Below, one piece after another: positions 24,912-34,684 of a stretch of DNA of 64,000 nt (positions are counted from its first letter, which is position 1; each line of letters opens with the position of its first letter). Under the pieces are notes generated by a model, which did not search any database, was not told where the DNA came from, and saw nothing but the letters and a program-made list of their open reading frames with translations. Origin of the DNA: 13-2-20CM-68-14 sp051955535 (lineage in GTDB: Bacteria > Actinomycetota > Thermoleophilia > Gaiellales > Gaiellaceae); assembly GCA_051955535.1 (NCBI GenBank), contig JBQCGP010000075.1:21019-85018 (forward strand). The letters are read 5' to 3'. The translations under genes and the position numbers were made by a program.

Positions 24912-25937
24912 TCAGCCCTGCGCCGCGGCCGTGTAGCTGTCGGCCCGCACAGCCCCGTCCAGGTAGACGGTGTTGAGGCCGCCGAAGATCGCGCGGTAGA
25001 AGCCCTGCTTCCAGTAGACGCTGTAGCCGGGAACGTCAGCCATCGTCTGCGTGTAGGTCTGGGGCACGACCTCGCTGCCGTCCTGCCATAGCTGAACGAA
25101 GCCGACGTTCGGGTCGCGCGACCACTTGACCCGGAGTACGTAGTGGTACCAATGGTCGTAGTGGAGGCTGCCGAGGTTGCGGTAGATCATGCTGCTCGAG
25201 CTGTTGCAGTTGCCGGTCGGGTAGGTGTCGTCCTGGAAGTAGAGGTAGGGGGCGGACCCAGTCGCGTTGACACCTAGCTGGACGCTCTCGGCGCACGAGC
25301 CCGGGTTGTGGAACTGGGTGAAGACGTTGAAGTTGGCGTAGTTCGGCCAGAAGCCGGAGGGGTTGCCGGCGGCCGGGAACATCGTCCACCAGCCGTAGTA
25401 CCACTCTTGCCCCTCATAACCGCCGGTGTTGGCGACGCTCGTGTAGACCTCGGCCCGGTCGGTCGAGCTTTGCACCGGGTTGTCGGGGCTCAAGACGAAC
25501 TTGCCAGCGTCAGAGCCCTGGGCGACCGGGGTTGGGACGACGGAGGCGCAGGTGTTGCCGACATTCGTCAATGAGTAGCCGCCGCCGGTGCAGGCCGATT
25601 GGACGTCGGACCACTGGGAGAAGTTGCCCGTGTCGTAGTCGCCGCGGAAGAGGATCGTGCCCGGGCTTGAGGGCGGCGGCGGCGGAGGCGGAGGCGGCGG
25701 CGGTGGTGGTGGTGGGGTCGGGCTCGTGCTCGTGGTCGGCGCGGTGGTGCCCGTCGGGCTCGTCGTCGTCGTTGAGCTCGTCGTCGTTCCGGCCGAAGGC
25801 GTGGTTGTGGTAGCGGTCGTCGTCTGCGGTGGCTGACCTGTGTGGTGCCGCTTCGCGCCAGACCCCTTCGCGGTACCTGAAGCGGCGAACCCCGCGGCGA
25901 AGAGGAGGGCTGTGGCGGCGAGCGAAACAAGCTTCAT
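24912..25937 (-). CDS. secreted heparin-lyase-I-like polysaccharide lyase with poly-Pro linker (paralogue 1)
   Basis: Secreted protein of 341 residues. Signal peptide (1-22), a Thr/Ser/Pro-rich linker (about 35-90) ending in a run of 15 prolines, then a jelly-roll domain with the blocks FRGDYDTGNFSQW, GQEWYYGWWTMFPAAG, FNVFTQFHNPG, YDHWYHYVLRVKWSRDPN and VYWKQGFYRAIF. These are characteristic of the heparin lyase I fold group (PF14099-like). It probably cuts or trims an acidic polysaccharide, perhaps the one made by this cluster. Cysteines may form disulfides. Divergent from paralogue 2 with only about 100 bases between. Confidence 0.78.
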   Translation of the reverse strand: MKLVSLAATALLFAAGFAASGTAKGSGAKRHHTGQPPQTTTATTTTPSAGTTTSSTTTTSPTGTTAPTTSTSPTPPPPPPPPPPPPPPPSSPGTILFRGDYDTGNFSQWSDVQSACTGGGYSLTNVGNTCASVVPTPVAQGSDAGKFVLSPDNPVQSSTDRAEVYTSVANTGGYEGQEWYYGWWTMFPAAGNPSGFWPNYANFNVFTQFHNPGSCAESVQLGVNATGSAPYLYFQDDTYPTGNCNSSSSMIYRNLGSLHYDHWYHYVLRVKWSRDPNVGFVQLWQDGSEVVPQTYTQTMADVPGYSVYWKQGFYRAIFGGLNTVYLDGAVRADSYTAAAQG

Positions 25938-26041
25938 CTTCAGGCGTCTTATTCGGCCCGAGGGCGCCGCCGCTTTAACGCGGCCTAACTCTTTCGGGGG
26001 ATCCCGAGAACTCTTGTGCGTTTAGTAGATTTCCGCATGCC

Positions 26042-27154
26042 GTGTCGGTAGGTCTTTGTACGTGTGCGGCTGCCCTGGTGTTCGTGGGCCTCGGCTTACC
26101 GGCCGCCGATGCCGGGCCTACGAAGGCCTTAAGTACCTGGCGGGGGGACTACGACACGGGCAACTTCTCCCAGTGGTCGGAGATTCAGGCCTCGCGGACG
26201 AACAGCCACTACTCGGTATCGTCAGTCGGGGACAGCGCAGGGACCGTTGTCACCAGTCCCGTCCGCGAAGGCGGCCACGCAGCGGAGTTCATTACGTATC
26301 CGAATCGTGGTGCCTCGGACACCGACCGGGCCGAGGTCTACGTGGGGGTCAACACTACCCAGGGAACCGAGGGCAAGGATCGGTACTACGCCTGGTCGAC
26401 GATGTTCCCCTCCGCCGGCAACAAGAATGGTTTCTGGCCCCGCGCGGGCGACTTCAACGTCTTCACCCAATGGCACAACGCGACGAACCCGTGCGGAAAC
26501 AACATCCAGCTCGGGATCGACGCGCGCTCGGGTCGCGGAGGGAACAAGATCTATACGGACCTGTCGAGCCGGAATCCGCGGAACTGCGACGATTCGACAC
26601 GCAACGCGCACGTCACGCTCGGCCGGTTGCGGTTCGACGTCTGGTACGACTTCGTTGCGCGGATCAAGTGGTCGGACAACGCCTCGGTCGGCTTCTACGA
26701 GCTCTGGATGAACGGCACACAGGTCGTGCGAAAAATGTTCGGCCAGACGATGGCGGACTCTCAAGGCGTGTACTGGAAGCAGGGCTTTTACCGATCCGCG
26801 TTTCCGCACACGAACACGGTCTACCAGGATGCTGCCATTCGAGGGCAGAGCCTGCGATCGGTGATGGGTACCTACAAGCTCTCGTTCGTCGGCCGGCCCA
26901 GGCTCGATTCGCCGACTGATCTGTCGATTTCTGCGAAGACCTTCGCTCAGGCGAGGGTGCGAATCCTTGTGATCGGGCCGGGTGGAGCGATCGTTGCGCG
27001 TGGCGTCCGCAGAGCCGACGGGAATGGACGGCTTGTCGTCGGCGTCCCACTCGCACCGGCAATCCACGGCCCCCTCCGGGTGGTCCTGAAGGCCCTCGTG
27101 AGCTCGAGGCTGCCAGCCTCGACGCGAGAGGCTGCAGTAAACGTAACGCTCTAG
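26042..27154 (+). CDS. secreted heparin-lyase-I-like polysaccharide lyase (paralogue 2)
   Basis: Same catalytic-domain pattern as its neighbour (RGDYDTGNFSQW, DRYYAWSTMFPSAG, FNVFTQWHNATN, FDVWYDFVARIKWSDNAS, VYWKQGFYRSAF) but without the Thr/Pro linker: the domain begins directly after the signal peptide (cleavage near ADAG, residue 25). Instead it has an extra C-terminal domain of about 90 residues (280-370) predicted to be beta-rich (RILVIGPGGAIVARGVRRAD), perhaps binding glycans. GTG start at 26042; an ATG five bases upstream is out of frame. Confidence 0.77.
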   Translation: MSVGLCTCAAALVFVGLGLPAADAGPTKALSTWRGDYDTGNFSQWSEIQASRTNSHYSVSSVGDSAGTVVTSPVREGGHAAEFITYPNRGASDTDRAEVYVGVNTTQGTEGKDRYYAWSTMFPSAGNKNGFWPRAGDFNVFTQWHNATNPCGNNIQLGIDARSGRGGNKIYTDLSSRNPRNCDDSTRNAHVTLGRLRFDVWYDFVARIKWSDNASVGFYELWMNGTQVVRKMFGQTMADSQGVYWKQGFYRSAFPHTNTVYQDAAIRGQSLRSVMGTYKLSFVGRPRLDSPTDLSISAKTFAQARVRILVIGPGGAIVARGVRRADGNGRLVVGVPLAPAIHGPLRVVLKALVSSRLPASTREAAVNVTL

Positions 27155-27159
27155 CTCGG

Positions 27160-28344
27160 CTAGTAGACCGAGCTCCCGGCCGGCGGCTCCCCGTTCTCGA
27201 CGAGGATCCTCCTGTATGCATCCGCTATCCGCCGGTAGTCGGCTACGCGCAGCGCGTTCCGTTCGGCCGCCACCGCCAGGCGTCCGCGGAGCGCGGGGTC
27301 GTCGAGCAGCCGCTCCAGACGTGCGACGAGAGTGTCGAGATCGCCCGCCGGGAACAGGTAGCCGCTCTGCCCGTCCTCGACGACAACCCGGGCCTCGCCG
27401 ACGTCCGAGACGACGACCGTCAGGCCGCTTGCCATCGCCTCGAGCATCGCCAGCGACAGGCCTTCATTCCGTGACGTGAGAACGAAGATCTCGGACTGGG
27501 CGTAGACGTCCTCGATGTCGTGGCGAAAACCGAGGAAGTCGATCGCCTCGTCGACCCCGAGCTGCTTCGCCTCGGCCCGGACCGCGTCTGCCAGCGGGCC
27601 ATCACCGAGTACCGCCGCCCTCAGCTCGGGGCGGCGGGCCCTGAGCCGCGCGAATGCCCTGACGAAGTGCAGGGTCTGCTTGGTCGGGATCAGCCTGCCT
27701 GCCGTGACGAGCTGATAGAGCGGCTTGGCGCCGTTCGAGCGACTGAACCGCTCACGATTGACGCCGCCCGGGACGATCGCCACTCGGTCGGCCGGTACGC
27801 CACGGTCGATGAGCGCAGCTCGCGATGCCGGCCCCATGACGACGATCACCGCGCACCCCCGAATCACCTTTACCAGTAGGGCCTCGAGCAGGCCGACGGG
27901 GCGCGGCAAGCGGCCGAGGATCCGGTTGTCCGACTTCCACCCCCCGCCCTGCCACTCGACCGGGCCGCCGATGATGTGGCACACCACGGGCCTCCGCAAG
28001 AGCAGGCCGACGATTCTGGCGTTGATCGTGTGAGGTACCAGGTTGTAGGAGACGATCCAGTCGGGCCTCTCTTTGCGGGCGACGAGGATGCACGTGATGA
28101 GCTTCGCCCCCGCGCGACCGAAGATGCGCATCAGCGAGCTCCGCGGAACCACCGTCTGGAACTTCGGCATTGCGGGGCCGGGCTTGTCGCTGACGAGCGT
28201 GATCTGCTCGACTTCAGCTAGCTGGAGGATCGGCTCGAGATGAGCCCGTAGCTGGTTGGGGCCCAGCGTGACCGTTACGAGAATGCGGAGCTCGCCCTGC
28301 TTGGTCGCCGCATCTGCCTGCGCCTTTTCGACAACCTCAGCCAT
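27160..28344 (-). CDS. GT4-family glycosyltransferase
   Basis: GT-B retaining enzyme, 394 residues. The C-terminal GT4 domain is clear: TAGRLIPTKQTLHFVRAFA, LGDGPLADAVR, FLGFRHDIEDVYAQSEIFVL and the donor-binding E-x7-E region SRNEGLSLAMLEAMASG. The N-terminal half is less typical but includes GGPVEWQGGGWKSDN. It starts 3 bases after the stop of the asparagine synthetase-like gene, so the genes 31592-27160 form one minus-strand operon. Confidence 0.9.
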   Translation of the reverse strand: MAEVVEKAQADAATKQGELRILVTVTLGPNQLRAHLEPILQLAEVEQITLVSDKPGPAMPKFQTVVPRSSLMRIFGRAGAKLITCILVARKERPDWIVSYNLVPHTINARIVGLLLRRPVVCHIIGGPVEWQGGGWKSDNRILGRLPRPVGLLEALLVKVIRGCAVIVVMGPASRAALIDRGVPADRVAIVPGGVNRERFSRSNGAKPLYQLVTAGRLIPTKQTLHFVRAFARLRARRPELRAAVLGDGPLADAVRAEAKQLGVDEAIDFLGFRHDIEDVYAQSEIFVLTSRNEGLSLAMLEAMASGLTVVVSDVGEARVVVEDGQSGYLFPAGDLDTLVARLERLLDDPALRGRLAVAAERNALRVADYRRIADAYRRILVENGEPPAGSSVY

Positions 28345-28347
28345 CGC

Positions 28348-30324
28348 TCATAACGACGACGCCTTCGCAACGGACCGGTCGAGGAACGCTTGCTGCCAGA
28401 GCTCGAGCGTCAGAAGCTGCCAGATCTGCATCGCGGTATCCCGACGCCCGGATCGAAAATCAGCAATCAGGCGCTGGACCGGCTCAGGCTCGAACAGGGC
28501 TCGGCGACGGATCTCCGCCGGCGACAGGACTTCCTGGGCGAAATCTGCGAGCTCGTTCGCGAGCCAGCCGCGAACGGGCGCCGTGAAGCCGGCCTTGCCG
28601 CGGTTGATGATCTCTTTCGGAACGATTCCAGCCATTGCCTGCTTGAACATGGTCTTCGTGTGCGTTCCCGAGACTTTGCTACGCGGCGCCACCCGCCTCA
28701 TGACGTCGACGACGAGCTCGTCGAGCAAGGGAACCCGCGCTTCGATCGAGTGCGCCATGCTCATCTTGTCCATGTACGTGAGAAGGGCAGGCAGGTAGAT
28801 CTTGAGGTCGACATACATTGCCTGGTGCAGCCAGTGCGAGTCGCCGACAACGTCTAGATGGGCGCCGATGATCGCCGATGGGTTCGACCCGTTGACCGCG
28901 GCCGCGAAATCCCCCGAGTAGAGCTGACGACGCAAGTCATTGTCGAAGTAGGTGAGGAAAGAGAGATAGTCCTCTGGAAACGGAAGCTCGGCATGCGAAA
29001 GCAGCTTCTGTGAGTTCCTGCCAAACCGCGCCAACGCCCCGCCGCCGGCCGCGGGTAGGGAGTCGGCGGCTAAACGGGCGGCCGCGCGCAGCGGACGCGG
29101 CGCCCAGCGGTACCAGCGAGCGACCGCCGCGGCGACGTACCGCGGGTATCCGCCGAAGAGCTCGTCGCCACCCATTCCGGAGAGGAGAACCGTGTGGTCG
29201 CGGCTCGCTGCTTCGCAGATGAAGTACGCCGACAGCGCGGCAGGATCGGCAATCGGCTCCTCGAGGTGCCAGACGACGCCGGGAAGCGAGTCGACCAGGC
29301 TCGGCCGGAGTATCGCTTCCCGGTAATCGATCTCCGAACGACTCGAGTAGAGGCGGGAGAAACGAAGGTCGTCGGGCACGACATCGTGGGCAAGGTCCCG
29401 CTTGGAGAAGCCGATCGTGAAGCAAGTCGGCCGCTCGGGCGACATCTCGCGCCGCATGATCTCGACGACGGCTGTCGAGTCGATTCCGCCGGAGAAAAAG
29501 GCGCCCAGCGGTACATCGCTGACGAGCTGCCGAGCGACCGCGCGCCCGACTGCGCCTCGAAGCTCGTCGATTTCCACCTCCCCGTCGCGATCGAGCTCCC
29601 ACCGGAGATCCCAGTACCGCTCGATCCTGGTCGCGCCGTCAGCACCGACGTGCAAGAGATGGCCGGCCTCGAGCTTCTTCACGCCCAGGAAGGCCGTGTC
29701 CGGATCTGGAACCCACCGCCAGTTCAGGTAGCTGTCGACGCCTGCCGGGTCGAGCTGAGCGTCGACGCCGGCCGAAAGCAGCGCCTTGACCTCCGACGCG
29801 ACGACGAGGGCGCCGTCGGCCCGCGTTGCGTAGTAGAGCGGTTTGATGCCGAGTCGGTCCCGCGCGAAGACGGTTTCCCCGGTTCGGCGATCGTGGAGGC
29901 AGAGCGCGAACATCCCGTTGATGCGCTGGAACAACTCGTCGCGCCACTCGTCCCATCCATGCACGAGCACCTCGGTGTCGGTGCGCGATGCGAACCGGTG
30001 ACCCTTGGCCTCGAGCTCGCGCCGAAGCTCGCGGAAGTTGAAGATCTCCCCGTTGAAGACGACCCAGACGTCTTCATGCTCGTCGGCCATCGGCTGAAAG
30101 CCGGCGGGGCTCAGGTCGATGATCGCGAGCCTCGCGAACGCGAGCAGAGTGCTGCCTCGGCTCGCCTCGGCGTCGGGTGACCGGCTGACCGTCGGTCGCC
30201 CGCCGTCGAACGTGACGACTCCGGAGCCGTCCGGTCCTCGGTGGCGCATGGTCTCGAGCATCGCCCAGCCGACGCGGGAACTGATCGGCGAACGATGGCC
30301 GATGACTACCGCAAGCCCGCACAT
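28348..30324 (-). CDS. asnB: glutamine-hydrolysing asparagine synthetase-like amidotransferase
   Basis: Makes an amide on a carboxylate using glutamine and ATP. N-terminal class II glutaminase with nucleophile Cys2 (MCGLAVVIGH) and MRHRGPDGSG; C-terminal synthetase with PP-loop FFSGGIDSTAVVEI and GGDELFGGYPRY. At 658 residues it is the long type found in exopolysaccharide clusters, where the substrate may be a uronic acid rather than aspartate. Overlaps the preceding glycosyltransferase by one base (cat/tca on the plus strand), implying coupled translation. Confidence 0.92.
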   Translation of the reverse strand: MCGLAVVIGHRSPISSRVGWAMLETMRHRGPDGSGVVTFDGGRPTVSRSPDAEASRGSTLLAFARLAIIDLSPAGFQPMADEHEDVWVVFNGEIFNFRELRRELEAKGHRFASRTDTEVLVHGWDEWRDELFQRINGMFALCLHDRRTGETVFARDRLGIKPLYYATRADGALVVASEVKALLSAGVDAQLDPAGVDSYLNWRWVPDPDTAFLGVKKLEAGHLLHVGADGATRIERYWDLRWELDRDGEVEIDELRGAVGRAVARQLVSDVPLGAFFSGGIDSTAVVEIMRREMSPERPTCFTIGFSKRDLAHDVVPDDLRFSRLYSSRSEIDYREAILRPSLVDSLPGVVWHLEEPIADPAALSAYFICEAASRDHTVLLSGMGGDELFGGYPRYVAAAVARWYRWAPRPLRAAARLAADSLPAAGGGALARFGRNSQKLLSHAELPFPEDYLSFLTYFDNDLRRQLYSGDFAAAVNGSNPSAIIGAHLDVVGDSHWLHQAMYVDLKIYLPALLTYMDKMSMAHSIEARVPLLDELVVDVMRRVAPRSKVSGTHTKTMFKQAMAGIVPKEIINRGKAGFTAPVRGWLANELADFAQEVLSPAEIRRRALFEPEPVQRLIADFRSGRRDTAMQIWQLLTLELWQQAFLDRSVAKASSL

Positions 30325-31592
30325 CAGCGCACGAGCTCCCGGGCGGTTGCGTGGGGTAGCTTCGGCCCCAAAGCTCGCTCGTACGCGGCGAGGAGAGCAC
30401 TCTCCGAGTGCTTCCAGGAGAGCGCCCGTTCGATCCGCGACCGCCCTTCGGCCCCCATCGACGCTCTGCGCCTCGGATCGGAGAGAAGCTCCGCGACGCT
30501 CATGGCGAAGCTCTGCTCGTTGTTCGGTTCTGCATAGAGCGCAGCGCCGTCGGCAGAGGCGCGGGCTTCGACCAGGTCGTAGGCGACGACCGGTCGCGAC
30601 ATCGCCATGTATTCCAGGATCTTGTTCATCGTCGACACATCGTTGAAGGCTGTCTTCGGGTCCGGGGCGAGGCAGACGTCCGACGTCGACAGGATCCGCG
30701 GCACATCCTCACCGACGAGCATTCCTGTGAACTCGACCATCGAATCGAGGCCGAGCTCGCCTGCCAGCCGCTCCATCGCCGGGCGGACGTCACCGTCGCC
30801 CACGAAGATTGCGTGCCAGTCCGTTCGCGTCTCTTTCAGCAGCGCAAGCGCCCGCAGGGCATGATCGATTCCGTCCTGAGGGCCCATGACCCCGAGGTAC
30901 GTGATCAGGTGCGGCCGCCCACGCTTGAGCGACTCGTCGGGCTCGAGCGGCCGGAAGCGTTCGAGGTCCGGGCCATTGCGAACGACAAACACGTCCTCCG
31001 GGCGTTTCCGCCCGCGCTCGAGCGCGACGGCCCGGTACGACTCGTTCGTCGAGATCACGACATCGGCCAGCGCGAAGGTGAGTCGTTCGAGGCGGAGCGT
31101 GAGTCGATAGAAGAGATCTTTGCCCCGGCCGAAACGCGAGAGATAGAGCTCGGGAACGAGATCGTGCTGGTCGAAGATGAACCGAGTGCCCGTCCGCTTG
31201 AGCGAACGCGCGGCAAGGAGTAGGAGGTCGGGTGGGTTGCAAGCGTGAACGACGTCGAAGCTCCGCTCCCGTGACAGCGACTTGATTCGTCGGTGCAGCC
31301 GCGACAGCGCTAGGCCGTACTCACGGGCATAGCCGAGCACCCCACCGTTCGCGAGCGTGAGCGGGTAGCGATGGATCTCGATGCCCTCGACCACGTCGAA
31401 CGGCGTTCGATCGTGCCTGTCTCCCTGCGGGCAGATGACGACGACATCGAACCCGGCTCGTCGCAGCGTGCGGGCCTCTTGCCACACGCGTCGATTGAAG
31501 GGGACGGGCAGGTCCTCCACGAGAAACAGAGCACGGCGCGAGCGCGCTGCCCTGGGCTCGTGGGCCGTTTGGCTTATGGCGTGCTCAGCCAC
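30324..31592 (-). CDS. GT4-family glycosyltransferase (WbuB-like)
   Basis: GT-B enzyme of 422 residues with both domains clear: acceptor side RALFLVEDLPVPFNRRVWQE and FDVVHACNPPDLLLLAA, FDQHDLVPEL; donor side TYLGVMGPQDGIDHALRAL, FVGDGDVRP and MNKILEYMAMSRPVVAYDL. The N-terminal pattern is typical of WbuB-type enzymes that add N-acetylfucosamine-like sugars in O-antigen pathways, but the donor is a guess. First gene of the 31592-27160 operon. Confidence 0.92.
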   Translation of the reverse strand: MAEHAISQTAHEPRAARSRRALFLVEDLPVPFNRRVWQEARTLRRAGFDVVVICPQGDRHDRTPFDVVEGIEIHRYPLTLANGGVLGYAREYGLALSRLHRRIKSLSRERSFDVVHACNPPDLLLLAARSLKRTGTRFIFDQHDLVPELYLSRFGRGKDLFYRLTLRLERLTFALADVVISTNESYRAVALERGRKRPEDVFVVRNGPDLERFRPLEPDESLKRGRPHLITYLGVMGPQDGIDHALRALALLKETRTDWHAIFVGDGDVRPAMERLAGELGLDSMVEFTGMLVGEDVPRILSTSDVCLAPDPKTAFNDVSTMNKILEYMAMSRPVVAYDLVEARASADGAALYAEPNNEQSFAMSVAELLSDPRRRASMGAEGRSRIERALSWKHSESALLAAYERALGPKLPHATARELVR

Positions 31593-31778
31593 CGTCGACC
31601 TGGACGTCTACTCAGCCGTGGTGGCAGGAATCGCCGCATTACAGGGCATTTTAGAACCTCATGGAAGGAAAAATGCTCGACAGTCGGCTAGAATTCGGCG
31701 AGGCGCGGCGCCAGCGGCAGCGCCACCGGAGCGTCCCGCGGTCGGTGCGGGACGCAGGTCGAGCGAGGACGACGGCCG

Positions 31779-33146
31779 ATGGACGCCTTAGAGCACGCAA
31801 CCGACGACGCACCCGCCCGCGAGTCCGTCGTTGCAGAGATCGTTGAGCTAGCCGATTCGGCGGTCCGCGATCGCGTGCTCGTCATCGGTTCCCTTCCGCC
31901 GCACGGAAGGGACCTCGCGTTGATCGTTCGTCCGCCCGAGCAGCGAGTCCTTTCCGAGCGCCTGGACGCGGCCGGGCTCGCGCGGAGAGGCTTGCAGTGG
32001 GCTCATTTCTTCGACTGCACCGCGTACCTTGTCGAGCTTCTGCCATCGCGGCGCCTTTCGCTCCCCGAGAACGAGCTCGCTGGGCTCTACGCTGAGGCGA
32101 CCCCCGTCGGATGGGAAGGCGAGCTCGATTTCATCGTCCGCCCGGCGCCCCACCACCTCCTGCTCCTGCTGGCGCGCCGTTTTGTTCGTGAGGGACGGCT
32201 TCATCCGAAGCGACGAGCGCGGATCGACAACGCAGTGACCGAGGACCCGGAAGCCTGGCTCGAAGCGCACGCACGGGCGAACCTTTGGGGCCTGGAGCGC
32301 GCACTCGCAATGCTCGAGCGCACGTATCTCACTCACGAACCGCCGAGTCTTCCCGAACGCGGCCGCGCCCTGGTCGAGCTGATCCGGTCGACGGACGGGG
32401 CCAGCGAGCGGATCGACCTGCTTCGGCGCCCGCTTTCGACGGCGCTCCCGCGCCGAAATCACGTCGTCGCGATTTCGGGGCTCGACGGAGCAGGGAAGAG
32501 CTCCCAGGCGCTGGCCTTGCAGAGCACGCTCCAGCTCCTCGTGTGCCCGACGGTGGTGGAGTGGACGCCGCTCGGCTCGAATCGCGCGATCGAGCTCGTC
32601 CGCTCGGCCAAGAAGCTGATTCGGCCCTTCTCGAACCAGACGACAGACGAGGAACGCCCGCTACCACTTTCGTATGCGGACTTGCCGGAGGATCCGGCCC
32701 GACGGCTCCGCGAGCGGAGCAGTCTGCTCACGCGGCTGTGGACGCTCTTCGTCGTCCTCGTGAACGCAAGTTTTCACCGACGCCCGGGCTATCGCTATCC
32801 GGTCGCCGGCAGGGTCGTGGTCTTCGACCGGTACGTCTGCGATTCGTCCGCGTGGCTCTCGTTCTGGTACGGAGAAAAACGGCGCTTCTGGCTCCAGAGG
32901 CAGGTGCTCCGAATGCTCTCGCCAACGCCGCTTCGCGCGTTCTACCTGAGCGTGCCCCCGGAGGTCGCGCTGATCCGCAAGGGCGAGATGAGCCTTGCGG
33001 AACTCAGACGGATGGTCGATCTTTATCGAAGGGAGTCCGAGCGGTTGGGAGTTCGCGTGGTCGATGGGGAACAGCCTCCTGCGGAGGTCGCCGCGGTGAT
33101 CGCGCGTGAGGTCTGGACGTCCCTGCCGGGACGTGACGCGCAATGA
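31779..33146 (+). CDS. fusion of a nucleotidyltransferase-like domain and a thymidylate-kinase-like P-loop kinase
   Basis: The 455-residue protein has an N-terminal half (about 1-225) that looks like a degenerate nucleotidyltransferase: IGSLPPHGRDLALIVRPPEQ recalls the G-S-x-D-x-D motif but lacks the second Asp. The C-terminal half (about 230-455) resembles thymidylate kinase, with P-loop ISGLDGAGKSSQALAL and VVFDRYVCDSSAWLSF (the D-R-Y motif). It probably phosphorylates a sugar, nucleotide sugar or lipid intermediate; the substrate is unknown. It overlaps the Wzy gene by 4 bases (ATGA-type), so it heads the polymerase-flippase operon. Confidence 0.72.
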   Translation: MDALEHATDDAPARESVVAEIVELADSAVRDRVLVIGSLPPHGRDLALIVRPPEQRVLSERLDAAGLARRGLQWAHFFDCTAYLVELLPSRRLSLPENELAGLYAEATPVGWEGELDFIVRPAPHHLLLLLARRFVREGRLHPKRRARIDNAVTEDPEAWLEAHARANLWGLERALAMLERTYLTHEPPSLPERGRALVELIRSTDGASERIDLLRRPLSTALPRRNHVVAISGLDGAGKSSQALALQSTLQLLVCPTVVEWTPLGSNRAIELVRSAKKLIRPFSNQTTDEERPLPLSYADLPEDPARRLRERSSLLTRLWTLFVVLVNASFHRRPGYRYPVAGRVVVFDRYVCDSSAWLSFWYGEKRRFWLQRQVLRMLSPTPLRAFYLSVPPEVALIRKGEMSLAELRRMVDLYRRESERLGVRVVDGEQPPAEVAAVIAREVWTSLPGRDAQ

Positions 33147-34684
33147 GATTGTCTCTCGCAAGCGCCACGCCCTCTGGGCTCCGAGCTCCGGCTCAGCTCG
33201 TGTCGGACGAGAGGGTCCGGTCGAGCATCGTCGTCCCGGCCGCGACGATCCTTGTGGCGGTCGTCGTCGGCTATGGAGTGTCGACCGGATCGACGAAGAT
33301 CCTGGTCGCGCCTGTCGCCCTGCTCGCGCTCGTCGTCATCTCGTCCACGACCTGGATGCCCTATGTCGTCGTCCTGCTTGCCGCGGCCACGTTCGCCGAG
33401 CCGTACGCATATCCACAACTATCACTGGCGGGGGTCAACCCCTTCCTCTCGGAGCTGGTGCTGGGCCTCGCGATCATCGCCGCCCTCTATCTCACATTGC
33501 ACCGGCAGGGCTCCCGGGTAGGAGGATCGCGTCTCGTCGGCATCTCGCTCGGCGTGTTCCTGCTGGCCGCCGCGCTCGGCATCCCCGTCGGGCTGAGCAA
33601 CGGCGTGAAGTTCTTCGGCACGCTCACCCAGGTACGAGAGACCGCGTTCTTCGCGACGTTCTGGCTCGCTCTGCTCGCGTTACGCACACCTGGCTCGAGA
33701 GCGAGGCTGTTCGTGATCGCGGCGACGTTGTCAGTGGCCGTGGTCGCGCTTCAAGTCGCCCAGGTCCTGGTCGGCCCAGGACACGTGCTCTTCTATACCA
33801 AGGACCCGACCGTCAACTTGATCACGTGTCCTGCCGGACAATGCGCCGACGTCGCACAGGCCGGCTTCGGCGGCCTTATTCGCGTCCGTCCGCCGGGGCT
33901 GCCGCTGGTGTATGTGGTCGCTGCATTCTCGGCGTGCTACCTGCTCTTCGGTCCACGGAGGAGGCGGGGCGCCATCCTGGGCCTTTTCTTCATCTGTCTT
34001 GCCGGCGTAGCCGTGAGTCTTACTCGCGATCTTGTAATCGGCCTGACGCTGGGGCTGGTAATGGCGTTCGTGATCAGCCCGAAAAAGAGCAGGCTGGTCG
34101 GGGCGGTGGTCGCTCTAGCCGCGGTCGTGGTCGCGCTCATCGTCGTGTCCAACGGCGGGGCCCTTCACTCGGCCAAGCCCGTGTTGTCCCGCTTCGCCTC
34201 GATCAAGAATCCATCGGCGGTGCGATCGGAGGCGAGCCTGAAGCAGCGCTCTGTGGAAGACCATCTCGCCTTCAAGGCCATTCGCAGCAACCCCGTGCAA
34301 GGGATCGGCTGGGGAACTTCGTACGGGATGACCGAGCCGGTCGTCGTCCGAGGGCAGACGGTTGGCATAGCCGACCAGCCCTTCATACATAACTTCTATC
34401 TCGGGCTCTGGATGCGCACCGGGCTGCTCGGTCTCGCCGCATACCTGACAGCCGTCCTCGCCGCGTTCGTCTACGGCGTCCGCTGGACTCGGCAGCGCGC
34501 CTGGGACGAGCAATCGTGGCTGGGGCCGGCGATCGTCGCTTCGATCGTGGCCGTTTCGACGAGCGCCATCGTCAACGTCGGTTCGGACGCGCAGAAGATC
34601 ATTCCGTTCATGGTCGTGCTGGCGCTGGCCGTGACCCTGAGGCGGGAGCTGCCTCCGGCCGGATCTTCAATCGCTCGTGGCTGA
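33143..34684 (+). CDS. O-antigen polymerase/ligase family membrane protein (Wzy-like)
   Basis: Integral membrane protein of 513 residues with about 12 helices. The large loop before the last helices contains the Wzy/WaaL-type segment (about 375-435): NPVQGIGWGTSYGM and FIHNFYLGLWMRTGLLGLAA, with the conserved His-Asn. It should polymerise lipid-linked repeat units on the outer face of the membrane. It overlaps the kinase fusion (upstream) and the flippase (downstream, 8 bases), giving a tight Wzy-Wzx block. Confidence 0.88.
   Translation: MRLSLASATPSGLRAPAQLVSDERVRSSIVVPAATILVAVVVGYGVSTGSTKILVAPVALLALVVISSTTWMPYVVVLLAAATFAEPYAYPQLSLAGVNPFLSELVLGLAIIAALYLTLHRQGSRVGGSRLVGISLGVFLLAAALGIPVGLSNGVKFFGTLTQVRETAFFATFWLALLALRTPGSRARLFVIAATLSVAVVALQVAQVLVGPGHVLFYTKDPTVNLITCPAGQCADVAQAGFGGLIRVRPPGLPLVYVVAAFSACYLLFGPRRRRGAILGLFFICLAGVAVSLTRDLVIGLTLGLVMAFVISPKKSRLVGAVVALAAVVVALIVVSNGGALHSAKPVLSRFASIKNPSAVRSEASLKQRSVEDHLAFKAIRSNPVQGIGWGTSYGMTEPVVVRGQTVGIADQPFIHNFYLGLWMRTGLLGLAAYLTAVLAAFVYGVRWTRQRAWDEQSWLGPAIVASIVAVSTSAIVNVGSDAQKIIPFMVVLALAVTLRRELPPAGSSIARG

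Noticed and set aside
29194..30180. 328-codon plus-strand frame inside the asparagine synthetase-like gene
   Set aside because: Antisense shadow; the minus strand has the full glutaminase and synthetase motifs.
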